Below, one piece after another: positions 24,531-31,864 of a stretch of 64,000 nucleotides of DNA. The notes under the pieces were generated by a model. It worked only from the letters and a program-made list of their open reading frames with translations. It did not search any database and had not been told where the DNA came from. A program made the position numbers and the translations under genes. This DNA is from Agrobacterium tumefaciens (GTDB taxonomy: Bacteria; Pseudomonadota; Alphaproteobacteria; Rhizobiales; Rhizobiaceae), in NCBI RefSeq assembly GCF_009649785.1, contig NZ_WJOK01000023.1, positions 25,021 through 89,020 on the forward strand. Direction: 5' to 3'. Each line of letters begins with the position of its first letter. Position 1 is the stretch's first letter.

Positions 24531-25526
24531 ATGATCCCAGTAGCACTACCCTCCGTCGAAACGCTGCTTTTGCTTGCCTTCCTTCTTGCCACGACACTGG
24601 TCTGGGGTATCTGGACAGTGGTGTTGGTTGCACGATACGCAGGAGGCCGCTGGGCGCGCCCGATGATGCTGCCCTATGGTCTGGCGACCGCCATTGCAAT
24701 TTTTACACTTTGGCAGTTCGGTAATTTCTATCTCCAGATGCGTGCCTACGACAGGGAAATGGCGTCTAGCTATCGCCCGGAGCTTGGGGAGCCGGTGCGC
24801 CTTGGCCAGATCGACATGCCCAAAGGCACGAAACTTGAACTGGCCGTGGCCGATACCAGGGAATCATTCAACCGCGCGGTCTTCCCCCATCCCGTGTGGG
24901 TCGCGAATGTCGATGCCGTCGAGATCGCCCGCTACATCGCGATAAAAACCAACGGAAATTATGAGACCGTCGGCTTTGTTCCAGAGACGATGCGGGTGAC
25001 GGGCACAGGCGTGACCCTGCAGAGCGGCTGGCGCTGCGATGCGGCACAACCGGTTGAGTTCGACCTGAAGGCTGACGGGGATGTATCCGCTTTCAGCCGA
25101 TGTGTCCTTGCCGACGGGAATATCGTCGACGGCATTGTCTTGCAGAAGGGCACGTTTCTGCGTGCCTCCACCGGCAATGTCTATACCGACGGTTTCATCG
25201 ATTCCGACAGGTGGGTTCTCGACACGCCCACGGGCCAGGCTATCCGCATTGATGATTTCGCTCTTGAGGATGTCACGCTCGCCCTTGATGGCGAAAGAAA
25301 ACTCTATGAAATCCGAAGCGCGGTTTTGTCGAAGGAAGCAACGGCGGGCGCGCTCCACTTCGCAGCCGGCAGTGGAATTCGCCTCAATCCCCGGCACTTC
25401 CGGACTGATTATCCCGGTGCATGGTTGATAACACCATCTCCTGCGTCCACCGGTTCTGAACCGGTGTCGCATCGGTCAAGCGTGCTGAACAGAGGCGGAA
25501 AGCTTCTGGCCACCCTTTCCGACTAG
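24531..25526 (+). CDS. Membrane-anchored protein of unknown function
   Basis: I do not recognise this protein. From the ATG at 24531 it has about 331 residues, with two N-terminal membrane helices (about 8-32 and 48-65) and then a soluble beta-rich region of about 260 residues. That region contains two Cys (WRCDAAQ and FSRCVLA) that could form a disulfide, and a segment MPKGTKLELAVADTRESFNRA. The frame is open from 24390 but the extra part has no helical or coding character and overlaps the end region of the EAL gene. The C terminus is probably outside the membrane. Confidence 0.6.
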   Translation: MIPVALPSVETLLLLAFLLATTLVWGIWTVVLVARYAGGRWARPMMLPYGLATAIAIFTLWQFGNFYLQMRAYDREMASSYRPELGEPVRLGQIDMPKGTKLELAVADTRESFNRAVFPHPVWVANVDAVEIARYIAIKTNGNYETVGFVPETMRVTGTGVTLQSGWRCDAAQPVEFDLKADGDVSAFSRCVLADGNIVDGIVLQKGTFLRASTGNVYTDGFIDSDRWVLDTPTGQAIRIDDFALEDVTLALDGERKLYEIRSAVLSKEATAGALHFAAGSGIRLNPRHFRTDYPGAWLITPSPASTGSEPVSHRSSVLNRGGKLLATLSD

Positions 25527-25628
25527 CGCATTGGTGGACCAGATACTCTGAACGACCTCGATGGAGGTCTCTCTTGCGATCAGGTGCCCGCGACCCCAGA
25601 TATCGCGCATTATTGAAAGTGCGCATAA

Positions 25629-26189
25629 ATGAACCCTGAGAACTACCTACCGATAAAGACCGACCGGCTGATCCTTCGTAAATTCCAGGCCGCTGATCTC
25701 GCATCATACGCCGATTACCACACGCGCGATGACGTCTACCGTTTCCTCTATGCCGCACCGCCTTCGGATGATGCGGTGAAAACGCAATTCGCAGCGCTGC
25801 TCGAGGCTCCGTTCGAAGAGGACGGCGATACGTTGCGACTTGCCGTTACGCGCAGTGACGATGACACGTTGATCGGCGAAGTCCTGCTTAAAATTGCGAG
25901 CAAGGCAGCTTTGCAGGCGGAAGTCGGTTATGTCTTCAATCCTGATTTCTCAGGTAAGGGATATGCGACGGAAGCCGTCCGGGCCATGATAAGCCTCGGC
26001 TTCGAGACGCTCGGATATCACCGGATTTTCGCGCGGCTGGATGCCCTGAACCACGGATCGATCGGTGTTGTTGAACGCCTTGGCCTGCGGAAAGAAGCGC
26101 ATTTGATCGAGAATGACCGGTTTGGCGGCACCTGGGGGGATGAATTCATCTATGCCACCCTGAAGAGGGAGTGGGCGTCTAGCCCATGA
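25629..26189 (+). CDS. GNAT N-acetyltransferase (RimJ/RimL-like)
   Basis: The 186-residue protein begins IKTDRLILRKFQAADLASYADYH, typical of RimJ/RimL-type acetyltransferases. The acetyl-CoA binding region reads GYVFNPDFSGKGYATEAVRAM, with LDALNHGSIGVVERLGLRKEAH following. It should transfer an acetyl group from acetyl-CoA to an amine; the target may be a protein N terminus, a peptide or a small molecule. It lies 44 bases before phrB in the same direction and may be co-transcribed with it. Confidence 0.9.
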   Translation: MNPENYLPIKTDRLILRKFQAADLASYADYHTRDDVYRFLYAAPPSDDAVKTQFAALLEAPFEEDGDTLRLAVTRSDDDTLIGEVLLKIASKAALQAEVGYVFNPDFSGKGYATEAVRAMISLGFETLGYHRIFARLDALNHGSIGVVERLGLRKEAHLIENDRFGGTWGDEFIYATLKREWASSP

Positions 26190-26233
26190 TCTTGCGCAGG
26201 TGATGATTATGTCGGGTTTGAAGGAAATTGTCG

Positions 26234-27757
26234 GTGTCTCAACTGGTCTTGATCCTCGGCGATCAATTATCTTTCTCCCTATCTTCGCTGGATGGTGTCG
26301 ACAAGACGCGCGACACGATCCTGCTTTGCGAGGTAATGGCGGAGGCTACCTATGTCGGCCATCACAAAAAGAAGATCGCCTTCATCTTTTCCGCCATGCG
26401 CCACTTCGCCGAGGAACTGCGTGGCGAAGGATACCGGGTTCGCTACACGCGGATTGATGATCGCGACAATGCGGGCTCCTTCTCCGGCGAGGTGCAGCGG
26501 GCGTTAAACGACCTGACCCCTTCCAGGATTTGCGTCACCGAGGCTGGAGAATGGCGCGTCAAGTCAGAGATCGAGCGCTTCGCCAGTGCCTTCAACATCG
26601 AGGTCGATATCCGCCCTGATCGGCGCTTTCTTGCCACCCACGAGGAGTTCGAGCGCTGGGCGGCCGGGCGCAAAAGCCTGACGATGGAATATTTCTACCG
26701 GGAAATGCGTCGCAAGACTGGCCTGTTGATGAATGGCGAAGAGCCGGTCGGTGGACGCTGGAATTTTGACTCGGAAAACCGCAGCCCCGCCAAGCCGGAC
26801 CTGCTGAGGCCAAGACACCCTGTCTTCGCACCGGACAGGATAACAAGGGATGTCATCGACACCGTCGAGCGGCTGTTTCCCGACAATTTCGGCAAGCTTG
26901 AGAACTTTGGTTTCGCCGTCACCCGCGCCGATGCCGAGCGGGCGCTCAGTGCCTTCATAAACGATTTCCTGATGAATTTCGGCGCCACGCAAGATGCCAT
27001 GCTGCAGGATGACCCGTATCTCAACCACTCGCTTCTGTCTTTTTACATCAATTGCGGGCTGCTGGACGCGCTGGAGGTCTGCAGGGCGGCGGAGCGCGCC
27101 TACTACGAGGGCGCGGCACCGCTCAATGCCGTCGAGGGTTTCATTCGCCAGATCATCGGCTGGCGGGAATATATGCGTGGCATCTACTGGTTTGCGGGGC
27201 CGGACTATGTCGACAGCAATTTCTTCCAAAACGACAGGCCGCTGCCGGGCTTTTACTGGACGGGCAAAACCCACATGAACTGCATGGCGACCGTAATTAC
27301 GGAAACCATCGAAAATGCCTATGCTCACCATATCCAGCGCCTGATGATCACGGGAAATTTTGCCCTTCTCGCCGGCATTGATCCGAAGGCCGTTCATCAA
27401 TGGTATCTGGAGGTCTATGCGGATGCCTATGAATGGGTTGAGCTGCCGAATGTGATCGGCATGAGCCAGTTCGCCGATGGCGGCTTTCTCGGGACAAAGC
27501 CCTATGCCGCAAGTGGCAACTACATCAATCGCATGTCGGACTATTGCAGTAGTTGCCGCTATGATCCCAAGGAGCGTCTCGGTGACAAGGCCTGTCCATT
27601 CAACGCGCTATACTGGGATTTTCTGGCCCGCAACCGTGAAAGGCTGAAATCCAACCATCGGCTGGCGCAGCCCTATGCCACATGGTACCGGATGAGCGAA
27701 GACGTCCGCCATGATATCAGGGCAAAGGCGGCTCTGTTTTTGAACCGCCTGAGCTAA
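26234..27757 (+). CDS. phrB: Iron-sulfur bacterial (6-4) photolyase/cryptochrome
   Basis: From the GTG at 26234 the protein has 507 residues and begins MSQLVLILGDQLS, the length and start of the Agrobacterium PhrB photolyase. PhrB repairs (6-4) photoproducts using FAD, a lumazine antenna and a [4Fe-4S] cluster. The four cluster Cys are visible in HMNCMATV, DYCSSCRYD and KACPFN. The FAD region includes IGWREYMRGIYW and LMITGNFALLAG. AAGGA lies eight bases before the GTG; the TTG six bases upstream is less well placed. A photolyase of this type is a usual member of photo-oxidative stress regulons, which agrees with the neighbouring ECF genes, although no TGAAAC element was found directly before it. 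Confidence 0.95.
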   Translation: MSQLVLILGDQLSFSLSSLDGVDKTRDTILLCEVMAEATYVGHHKKKIAFIFSAMRHFAEELRGEGYRVRYTRIDDRDNAGSFSGEVQRALNDLTPSRICVTEAGEWRVKSEIERFASAFNIEVDIRPDRRFLATHEEFERWAAGRKSLTMEYFYREMRRKTGLLMNGEEPVGGRWNFDSENRSPAKPDLLRPRHPVFAPDRITRDVIDTVERLFPDNFGKLENFGFAVTRADAERALSAFINDFLMNFGATQDAMLQDDPYLNHSLLSFYINCGLLDALEVCRAAERAYYEGAAPLNAVEGFIRQIIGWREYMRGIYWFAGPDYVDSNFFQNDRPLPGFYWTGKTHMNCMATVITETIENAYAHHIQRLMITGNFALLAGIDPKAVHQWYLEVYADAYEWVELPNVIGMSQFADGGFLGTKPYAASGNYINRMSDYCSSCRYDPKERLGDKACPFNALYWDFLARNRERLKSNHRLAQPYATWYRMSEDVRHDIRAKAALFLNRLS

Positions 27758-27821
27758 CGCGGCCCTTTCTCTGCTTTTGCCGACGGCGGGATACGCGATC
27801 AGAGCTGTCCCTGCGAATGTC

Positions 27822-27920
27822 TCAGTCATGACGCGGCTCGTAAACCCAGCTCCGCGTGGTGCCGACAGCGCCGCCGATCCATGCCGCAATGGTGCCAATG
27901 ATAAGAGCGACGAAGGCGAG
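27822..27920 (-). pseudogene. Short membrane-helix remnant without start codon
   Basis: Thirty-two codons between an in-frame stop and TGA read as a Gly/Ala/Ile-rich membrane helix and a short tail (ALIIGTIAAWIGGAVG, then WVYEPRHD). No start codon exists in the open stretch, and the frame is blocked by TAG just upstream. This looks like the C-terminal end of a small membrane protein that has lost its beginning. The rest of the gap from 27758 to 27975 shows no gene. Confidence 0.25.
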
Positions 27921-27975
27921 CTATCGGAAACGACGTGAAGCCTGCCGCGTTTCTCAGCTTACTTTAAACTATCAG

Positions 27976-28389
27976 TTACCAGCCGTAGCTGAATGTCAGG
28001 CCGCTGCCGTTGTCTCCGTTCTGCTCCACGTTGGTTTCGGTGTTCCGCCCATACTGGAAAATGCCATAGGCATTGTTATTGCCGTTTTGCTGCAGCGTTG
28101 CGGAATGGCCGTTGCCCCGCTGCCGGATAAAGCCGAGATTGCCGCGACCGTTCTGGGCGATGCCTGCCGCATTTCCCCGGCCCAATTGCCGGATGTCTGC
28201 GTCTTTCAGATCGCGATAAAGCGAGTAGGCGCGCAGACCGGTTGAGAACAGATCCCCATCCCCGGAATTGCCGGGCGCGAGGTCAAAGGAAATGCGGCCA
28301 CCGGCATGGGCGGGAGCCGTAAATCCGAGCGGCGCAAGGCCTCCGACAAGCAGAGTAACGGTGAGAAGTTTCAACACGTTGCGGGTCAT
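27976..28389 (-). CDS. Curlin-repeat protein (curli subunit or nucleator)
   Basis: This 137-residue secreted protein has a signal peptide (ending near APAHAGG), a spacer, and then about four curlin-type repeats with alternating Gln-Gly and Asn (IRQLGRGNAAGIAQNGRGN, LQQNGNNNAYGIFQYGRN). Such repeats stack into the beta-solenoid of curli amyloid fibres. It is shorter and begins its repeats later than the curlin at 29022-29459, so it may be the CsgB-like nucleator. A GGAGA site precedes the ATG at 28389; an upstream in-frame ATG is less well placed. A terminator lies between it and csgH. Confidence 0.85.
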   Translation of the reverse strand: MTRNVLKLLTVTLLVGGLAPLGFTAPAHAGGRISFDLAPGNSGDGDLFSTGLRAYSLYRDLKDADIRQLGRGNAAGIAQNGRGNLGFIRQRGNGHSATLQQNGNNNAYGIFQYGRNTETNVEQNGDNGSGLTFSYGW

Positions 28390-28500
28390 TCTGATCTCCA
28401 TTCTGTCAGTGCCTTTGCCGATGATCCACTCTCGCATCCTGCAACTGAACCCGAACGGAATTGCCCATTCACATGTCGTTCAGTCGCTGCACGAGGATCA

Positions 28501-28527
28501 AAGAAAAGGGCGCTCAACTGGCGCCCT
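28501..28527 (-). terminator. Terminator after csgH
   Basis: On the minus strand GGGCGC and GCGCCC (28522-28527 and 28509-28514) form a stem with a seven-base loop followed by TTTTCTTT (28508-28501). It lies 31 bases after the csgH stop and separates it from the downstream curlin gene. Confidence 0.8.
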
Positions 28528-28557
28528 CTCTGGTGGAAATGTATAGTTGAAGTCAGC

Positions 28558-28956
28558 CTAGTCGCCGCCAACCTGCTTCGTGCAGCTGAAGCGCCTGCCA
28601 TCGATTTCGAGATCCAGCACTGCCTTGTACTGCGCTCCCTTCGCGCCAAGCGTTACCGAACTCAGAAGTTGCGAACGCCCGGCAGCGGCATCAAAGCCGC
28701 CGCCCTGGTTGATGACGGAACTCCCGCTGCCTCCTGAATTTTCGACGTGAAAGGCATAGGTACCTCCAGCACCGGTGTTGCCCTTTGCGAAGGCCTCCAG
28801 CCTGACCATGCCCGCCTGTGGTGTTGCCTTGATCTCGCAAAGCTTGCCTTCGCTCAGGTCATTTGCGGTCGACATGGCTGCAATGGCGCCGAAGGGAAGC
28901 AGTGCAACGGCAAGGATAGCCGCCAGGCGGCGTGGATGTGTGACGCTATGGGGCAT
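28558..28956 (-). CDS. csgH: Curli chaperone CsgH
   Basis: The 132-residue exported protein has a signal peptide (to about residue 27) and the CsgH pattern: CEIKATPQAGMVRLEAFAKG, then YAFHVENSGGSGSSVINQGG and LLSSVTLGAKGAQYKAVLDL, ending with FSCTKQVGG. CsgH is the alphaproteobacterial counterpart of CsgC, an immunoglobulin-fold periplasmic protein that keeps curlin from forming amyloid too early. Two Cys residues could form a disulfide. It lies between two curlin genes on the same strand, which supports the assignment. Confidence 0.9.
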   Translation of the reverse strand: MPHSVTHPRRLAAILAVALLPFGAIAAMSTANDLSEGKLCEIKATPQAGMVRLEAFAKGNTGAGGTYAFHVENSGGSGSSVINQGGGFDAAAGRSQLLSSVTLGAKGAQYKAVLDLEIDGRRFSCTKQVGGD

Positions 28957-29021
28957 GGCTAGTCTCCTTGATGATCTGTTGACTTGATCTCGACCAGTTG
29001 CACGTCAAGGCCTGTGGCGGC

Positions 29022-29459
29022 TTAAGGGCAGGCCTGCACGAAGGCCGCGACATTGTCATTACCGCCCTGGTTCACATTGGCGCTGCAGCCACGGCCAACC
29101 TGAACACCAGCCGCGATGTTGCCGTTGCCGTCCTGGGTCAGGATGGTGGTGTGGTTGGAGCCGAACTGGCCGATGCCCGCCACGTTGCGGCTGCCGTTCT
29201 GATAGGTGGAGCCGTAATTGTCATGCCCCTCCTGACCGACAGCCGAAAGGTTGTGACGACCATATTGATGGCCGACGATCCGGTTATAGCCGCCGTTCTG
29301 GTAGGTGCGGATCCGGTTGCCATAACCTTCCTGTGCACCACCGGCAGAGTTCGACCAGCCATATTGTTCGATGCGCACATCGTTGGCCATGACGGGGGCC
29401 GTGGCGGTGAAGCCAACGAGAGCGGAGAGTGCAATTGCAACGAAAGACGTACGGATCAT
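29022..29459 (-). CDS. Curlin major-subunit-like protein
   Basis: The 145-residue protein has a signal peptide (ending APVMAND) followed at once by about five curlin repeats with the QxGxxN pattern (VRIEQYGWSNSAGGAQEGYGN, RTYQNGGYNRIVGHQYGRHN, TYQNGSRNVAGIGQFGSN). It ends with two Cys residues (GRGCSANV and VQACP), unusual for a fibre subunit. It is probably the CsgA-like fibre subunit. A GGAGAC site precedes the ATG at 29459. No csgG, csgE or csgF is in the window, so the secretion pore must be encoded elsewhere. Confidence 0.87.
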   Translation of the reverse strand: MIRTSFVAIALSALVGFTATAPVMANDVRIEQYGWSNSAGGAQEGYGNRIRTYQNGGYNRIVGHQYGRHNLSAVGQEGHDNYGSTYQNGSRNVAGIGQFGSNHTTILTQDGNGNIAAGVQVGRGCSANVNQGGNDNVAAFVQACP

Positions 29460-29625
29460 GACTGTCTCCTCAGGCGGATAAGACCGCGGTTGAACGTCTT
29501 TGTTGTAGACGGTCCCGTTGGAACGGAAGCTGAAGAGATTATTCAGTCGTGGTTCATTGGCGGGGTATGGTCCCAGCGTCGCAACAATGGTGACGAACAT
29601 GATGACTAAAGTTTTCTTGGCATGA

Positions 29626-29652
29626 TGAAACCAAATTGGCTCGCCTTTCGTA
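29626..29652 (+). promoter_or_regulatory. ECF promoter candidate for the lipocalin operon
   Basis: TGAAAC (29626-29631), 17 bases, CGTA (29649-29652). This repeats exactly the boxes and spacing seen at 20811-20838 and 20875-20901, nine kilobases away. The predicted transcription start near 29659 excludes upstream start codons for the next gene. Confidence 0.7.
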
Positions 29653-29704
29653 CATGGCTTGCGCCTTCAATGTTCAGGCGGAAAGGGAGACGAATCTGGG
29701 TCCG

Positions 29705-30268
29705 ATGGAGCTTCAAAGCCGCGCTAGCCAGCCCGCAAATGCAGGGTCTGCTGCAAGAGATGATCTGACACGAGCAACCATAACCGTTGCCTGGGTCATC
29801 ATCCTCAACAAGCCATTTTATCCGCTTTACGTGTGGTATCTGGTCGATGACGGAGCCATGGCATCGCTTGTCACCCTATTGTCGGTGCCATTCTTTCTCG
29901 CGATACCATTCCTGGCGAAAAAATCCCCGTTGGCCGCGCGCCTCGCTCTCCCTTTGGTGGGAACAATCGACACGCTGTTTGAAACCAAAATATTCGGCCA
30001 TGCTTCTGGCACCGAATTTTTCTTCGCAGCCTGCATCATGCTTGCAGCCATGTCGTTCCGCGCAGACGAGAAGCTCTGGCAATATGCGACGGCAATCCTC
30101 GTCTTCATCGCTTTCTTTTTCTCGCGGACGTTTCTGGGCGCGCCGCTGCAATCCTGGTCGGCAGATGATCTTGCAACGCTTCTCAATCTGAATGCGTTCT
30201 CTGCCGCCAGCCTCATGGTCTTTATCGCCCTTAGATATGCCGGCATTTCACGGCGAACCGAAATCTGA
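29705..30268 (+). CDS. Integral membrane protein of unknown function
   Basis: I do not recognise this family. From the ATG at 29705 it has 187 residues with about five membrane helices (roughly 30-45, 55-72, 78-95, 110-125 and 130-145, plus one near 160-178). The frame is open from 29636, but the ECF promoter candidate would start transcription near 29659, so the earlier codons cannot be translated. It is followed after 31 bases by a lipocalin and then a short-chain dehydrogenase, which suggests a role in envelope lipid protection under the same sigma factor. Confidence 0.75.
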   Translation: MELQSRASQPANAGSAARDDLTRATITVAWVIILNKPFYPLYVWYLVDDGAMASLVTLLSVPFFLAIPFLAKKSPLAARLALPLVGTIDTLFETKIFGHASGTEFFFAACIMLAAMSFRADEKLWQYATAILVFIAFFFSRTFLGAPLQSWSADDLATLLNLNAFSAASLMVFIALRYAGISRRTEI

Positions 30269-30299
30269 ACAAGAGCCGTGCCATCGACAGGAGGAGTTT

Positions 30300-30830
30300 A
30301 TGCTTAGACAATGTAACCGCGTGATTGGCGCCCTGACATTTTCGCTGTTTCTGTTTGCCGGTTCTGCGGTTTCCGCAGCCCCCAAACCGGTTGCCGTGGG
30401 TCTCGATCATTACCGCGGTACCTGGCTTGAAATCGGCCGTACACCCATGTTGCTTACAGACGGATGTGTTGCAGGATATTCCACCTATCGGCAGGGAGCA
30501 TCGACAGATGAAGTGCTGATAGAAGATGGCTGTCGAGCAGGAAATCCGAATGGTCGCCTCAAGACGGTGAACGGCGTCGGCAAGATCGAGGATTTCGGAT
30601 CAACCAATGCGAAGATGCGCGTTCGCTACCCTCTTTTCATCACATTCAATTATTGGGTTTTCTACAAATCGCCTGATAAGTCCTGGTTCATCAGCGCCAA
30701 CCCGTCGACCGGCGATGTGTGGATCTACGCCCGCAACATCCCGTCCAAAACGAAGCTCAATAAAATGATCATGAAAGCACGTGAGCTTGGCTACGACGTC
30801 AGCAAGCTCGAGTTTCCGGTCCAGAAATAA
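30300..30830 (+). CDS. Lipocalin (Blc-like)
   Basis: The 176-residue protein has a Sec signal peptide (cleavage near SAVSAAP) and a lipocalin fold of the bacterial Blc type: the first conserved region is LDHYRGTWLEIGRTP, followed by CVAGYSTYR, FITFNYWVFYKSPDKSWFI and DVWIYARN. No lipobox Cys is at the cleavage site, so it is probably soluble in the periplasm, unlike E. coli Blc. Blc binds fatty acids and lysophospholipids. An AGGAGG site lies four to five bases before the ATG. Membership in the ECF operon fits a role in handling damaged lipid. Confidence 0.9.
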   Translation: MLRQCNRVIGALTFSLFLFAGSAVSAAPKPVAVGLDHYRGTWLEIGRTPMLLTDGCVAGYSTYRQGASTDEVLIEDGCRAGNPNGRLKTVNGVGKIEDFGSTNAKMRVRYPLFITFNYWVFYKSPDKSWFISANPSTGDVWIYARNIPSKTKLNKMIMKARELGYDVSKLEFPVQK

Positions 30831-30849
30831 CAGCTGATGGAGCGCATGG

Positions 30850-31551
30850 ATGATGCAGTCGCTTGAAAATGGCTACAGGGCGATCGTCTTGGGCGCATCC
30901 GGCGGCATTGGTGGAGCCCTGTTGTCGTACTTCGAGGCCGACCCTCGTTGCGCGTTCGCCTTGCCGCTCTCGCGAAGCGTCGATGGTCTCGACATAACGA
31001 ACGAAACCAGAGTGCGCGAAGTTGCCGCCCGTCTGGAGGCTCAGCGCGGCTCCTTCGACCTGATATTCAATGCAACCGGTGCCTTGACGGTCGATGGTGC
31101 CGGTCCCGAAAAGTCGATAAGGGCGATCGACGAAGTTCACATGACGAGGCAGTTTGCGGTCAATGCCGTAGGCCCCGCTTTGCTGCTCAAGTATTTCACC
31201 CCGCTTCTGCGCAGAGACAGGCGAACCATTTTCGCCTCCCTGTCCGCGCGTGTTGGCTCGATTGGCGACAACAGATTGGGCGGATGGATCTCCTACAGGG
31301 CGTCCAAGGCCGCTCACAATCAGATCATCCGAACCGCAGCCATCGAAATCGCCCGCACAAACCCACAGGCCATCATCGTGGCGCTTCATCCCGGAACAGT
31401 CGAAACAGAGCTGTCCCAGCAATTTTCGAAGGGCAAAGACTTGTTCACCCCGCAGCAGTCTGCCGCGCGACTGATGGAAACAATCAATGATCTCACACCG
31501 GCACAAACAGGGCAGTTTTTTGCCTATGACGGTTCAAGGATCGAATGGTGA
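30850..31551 (+). CDS. Short-chain dehydrogenase/reductase
   Basis: The 233-residue protein has the nucleotide motif IVLGASGGIGGALLSYF, the NATGALTVDG region, and the catalytic Ser and YRASKAA (Tyr and Lys) motif. It belongs to the C-factor-like short-chain dehydrogenases that often accompany CfaA, DUF1365 and photolyase genes in photo-oxidative stress regulons. The substrate is unknown, possibly a lipid aldehyde or ketone. It follows the lipocalin gene by 19 bases, with GGAG ahead of the ATG, as the last gene of the operon. Confidence 0.9.
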   Translation: MMQSLENGYRAIVLGASGGIGGALLSYFEADPRCAFALPLSRSVDGLDITNETRVREVAARLEAQRGSFDLIFNATGALTVDGAGPEKSIRAIDEVHMTRQFAVNAVGPALLLKYFTPLLRRDRRTIFASLSARVGSIGDNRLGGWISYRASKAAHNQIIRTAAIEIARTNPQAIIVALHPGTVETELSQQFSKGKDLFTPQQSAARLMETINDLTPAQTGQFFAYDGSRIEW

Positions 31552-31864
31552 GTGCCGGCATTCGTTGACGCCGGCGAATTTGAAGTGAGCGAATGATGGG
31601 GCATCATACCGCTGAAACTCTTTCCTGGTTGTCTCGTGATTTGCTCACTCCCATAACGGAGTGTCCGGCTGAGGAGGCGCGCAATTAGCGTCGTGGCTAT
31701 TGAACAAGAGTAATTTACGATGCAAAGGCGCCCTTGTTGGAACGACCAAATAAGGTTTTGTTGAAAAGAATTGCGACGCTCGCAATCCCGAATCGACCTT
31801 GCCCCTACAGCTGCTACGACCTTGATTCTCAACTGCTCTTAGGCAACATATCAAGCCGGCCTAC
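31552..31864. other. Intergenic region, no gene seen
   Basis: This 313-base gap between convergent genes shows no credible reading frame. Two copies of GCCGGC near 31555-31580 could form a weak hairpin, and CACTCC/GGAGTG near 31645-31660 another. Neither has a T tract. Confidence 0.6.

Noticed and set aside
27976..29459. Asn/Gln-rich repeats as CRISPR or DNA-level tandem repeats
   Set aside because: The repeats are at the protein level (curlin pattern) and the underlying DNA is not repeated exactly.
31613..31638. TGAAAC followed by CGTG as a fourth ECF promoter
   Set aside because: The spacer is 16, not 17 bases, the -10 box differs (CGTG) and no plus-strand gene follows.
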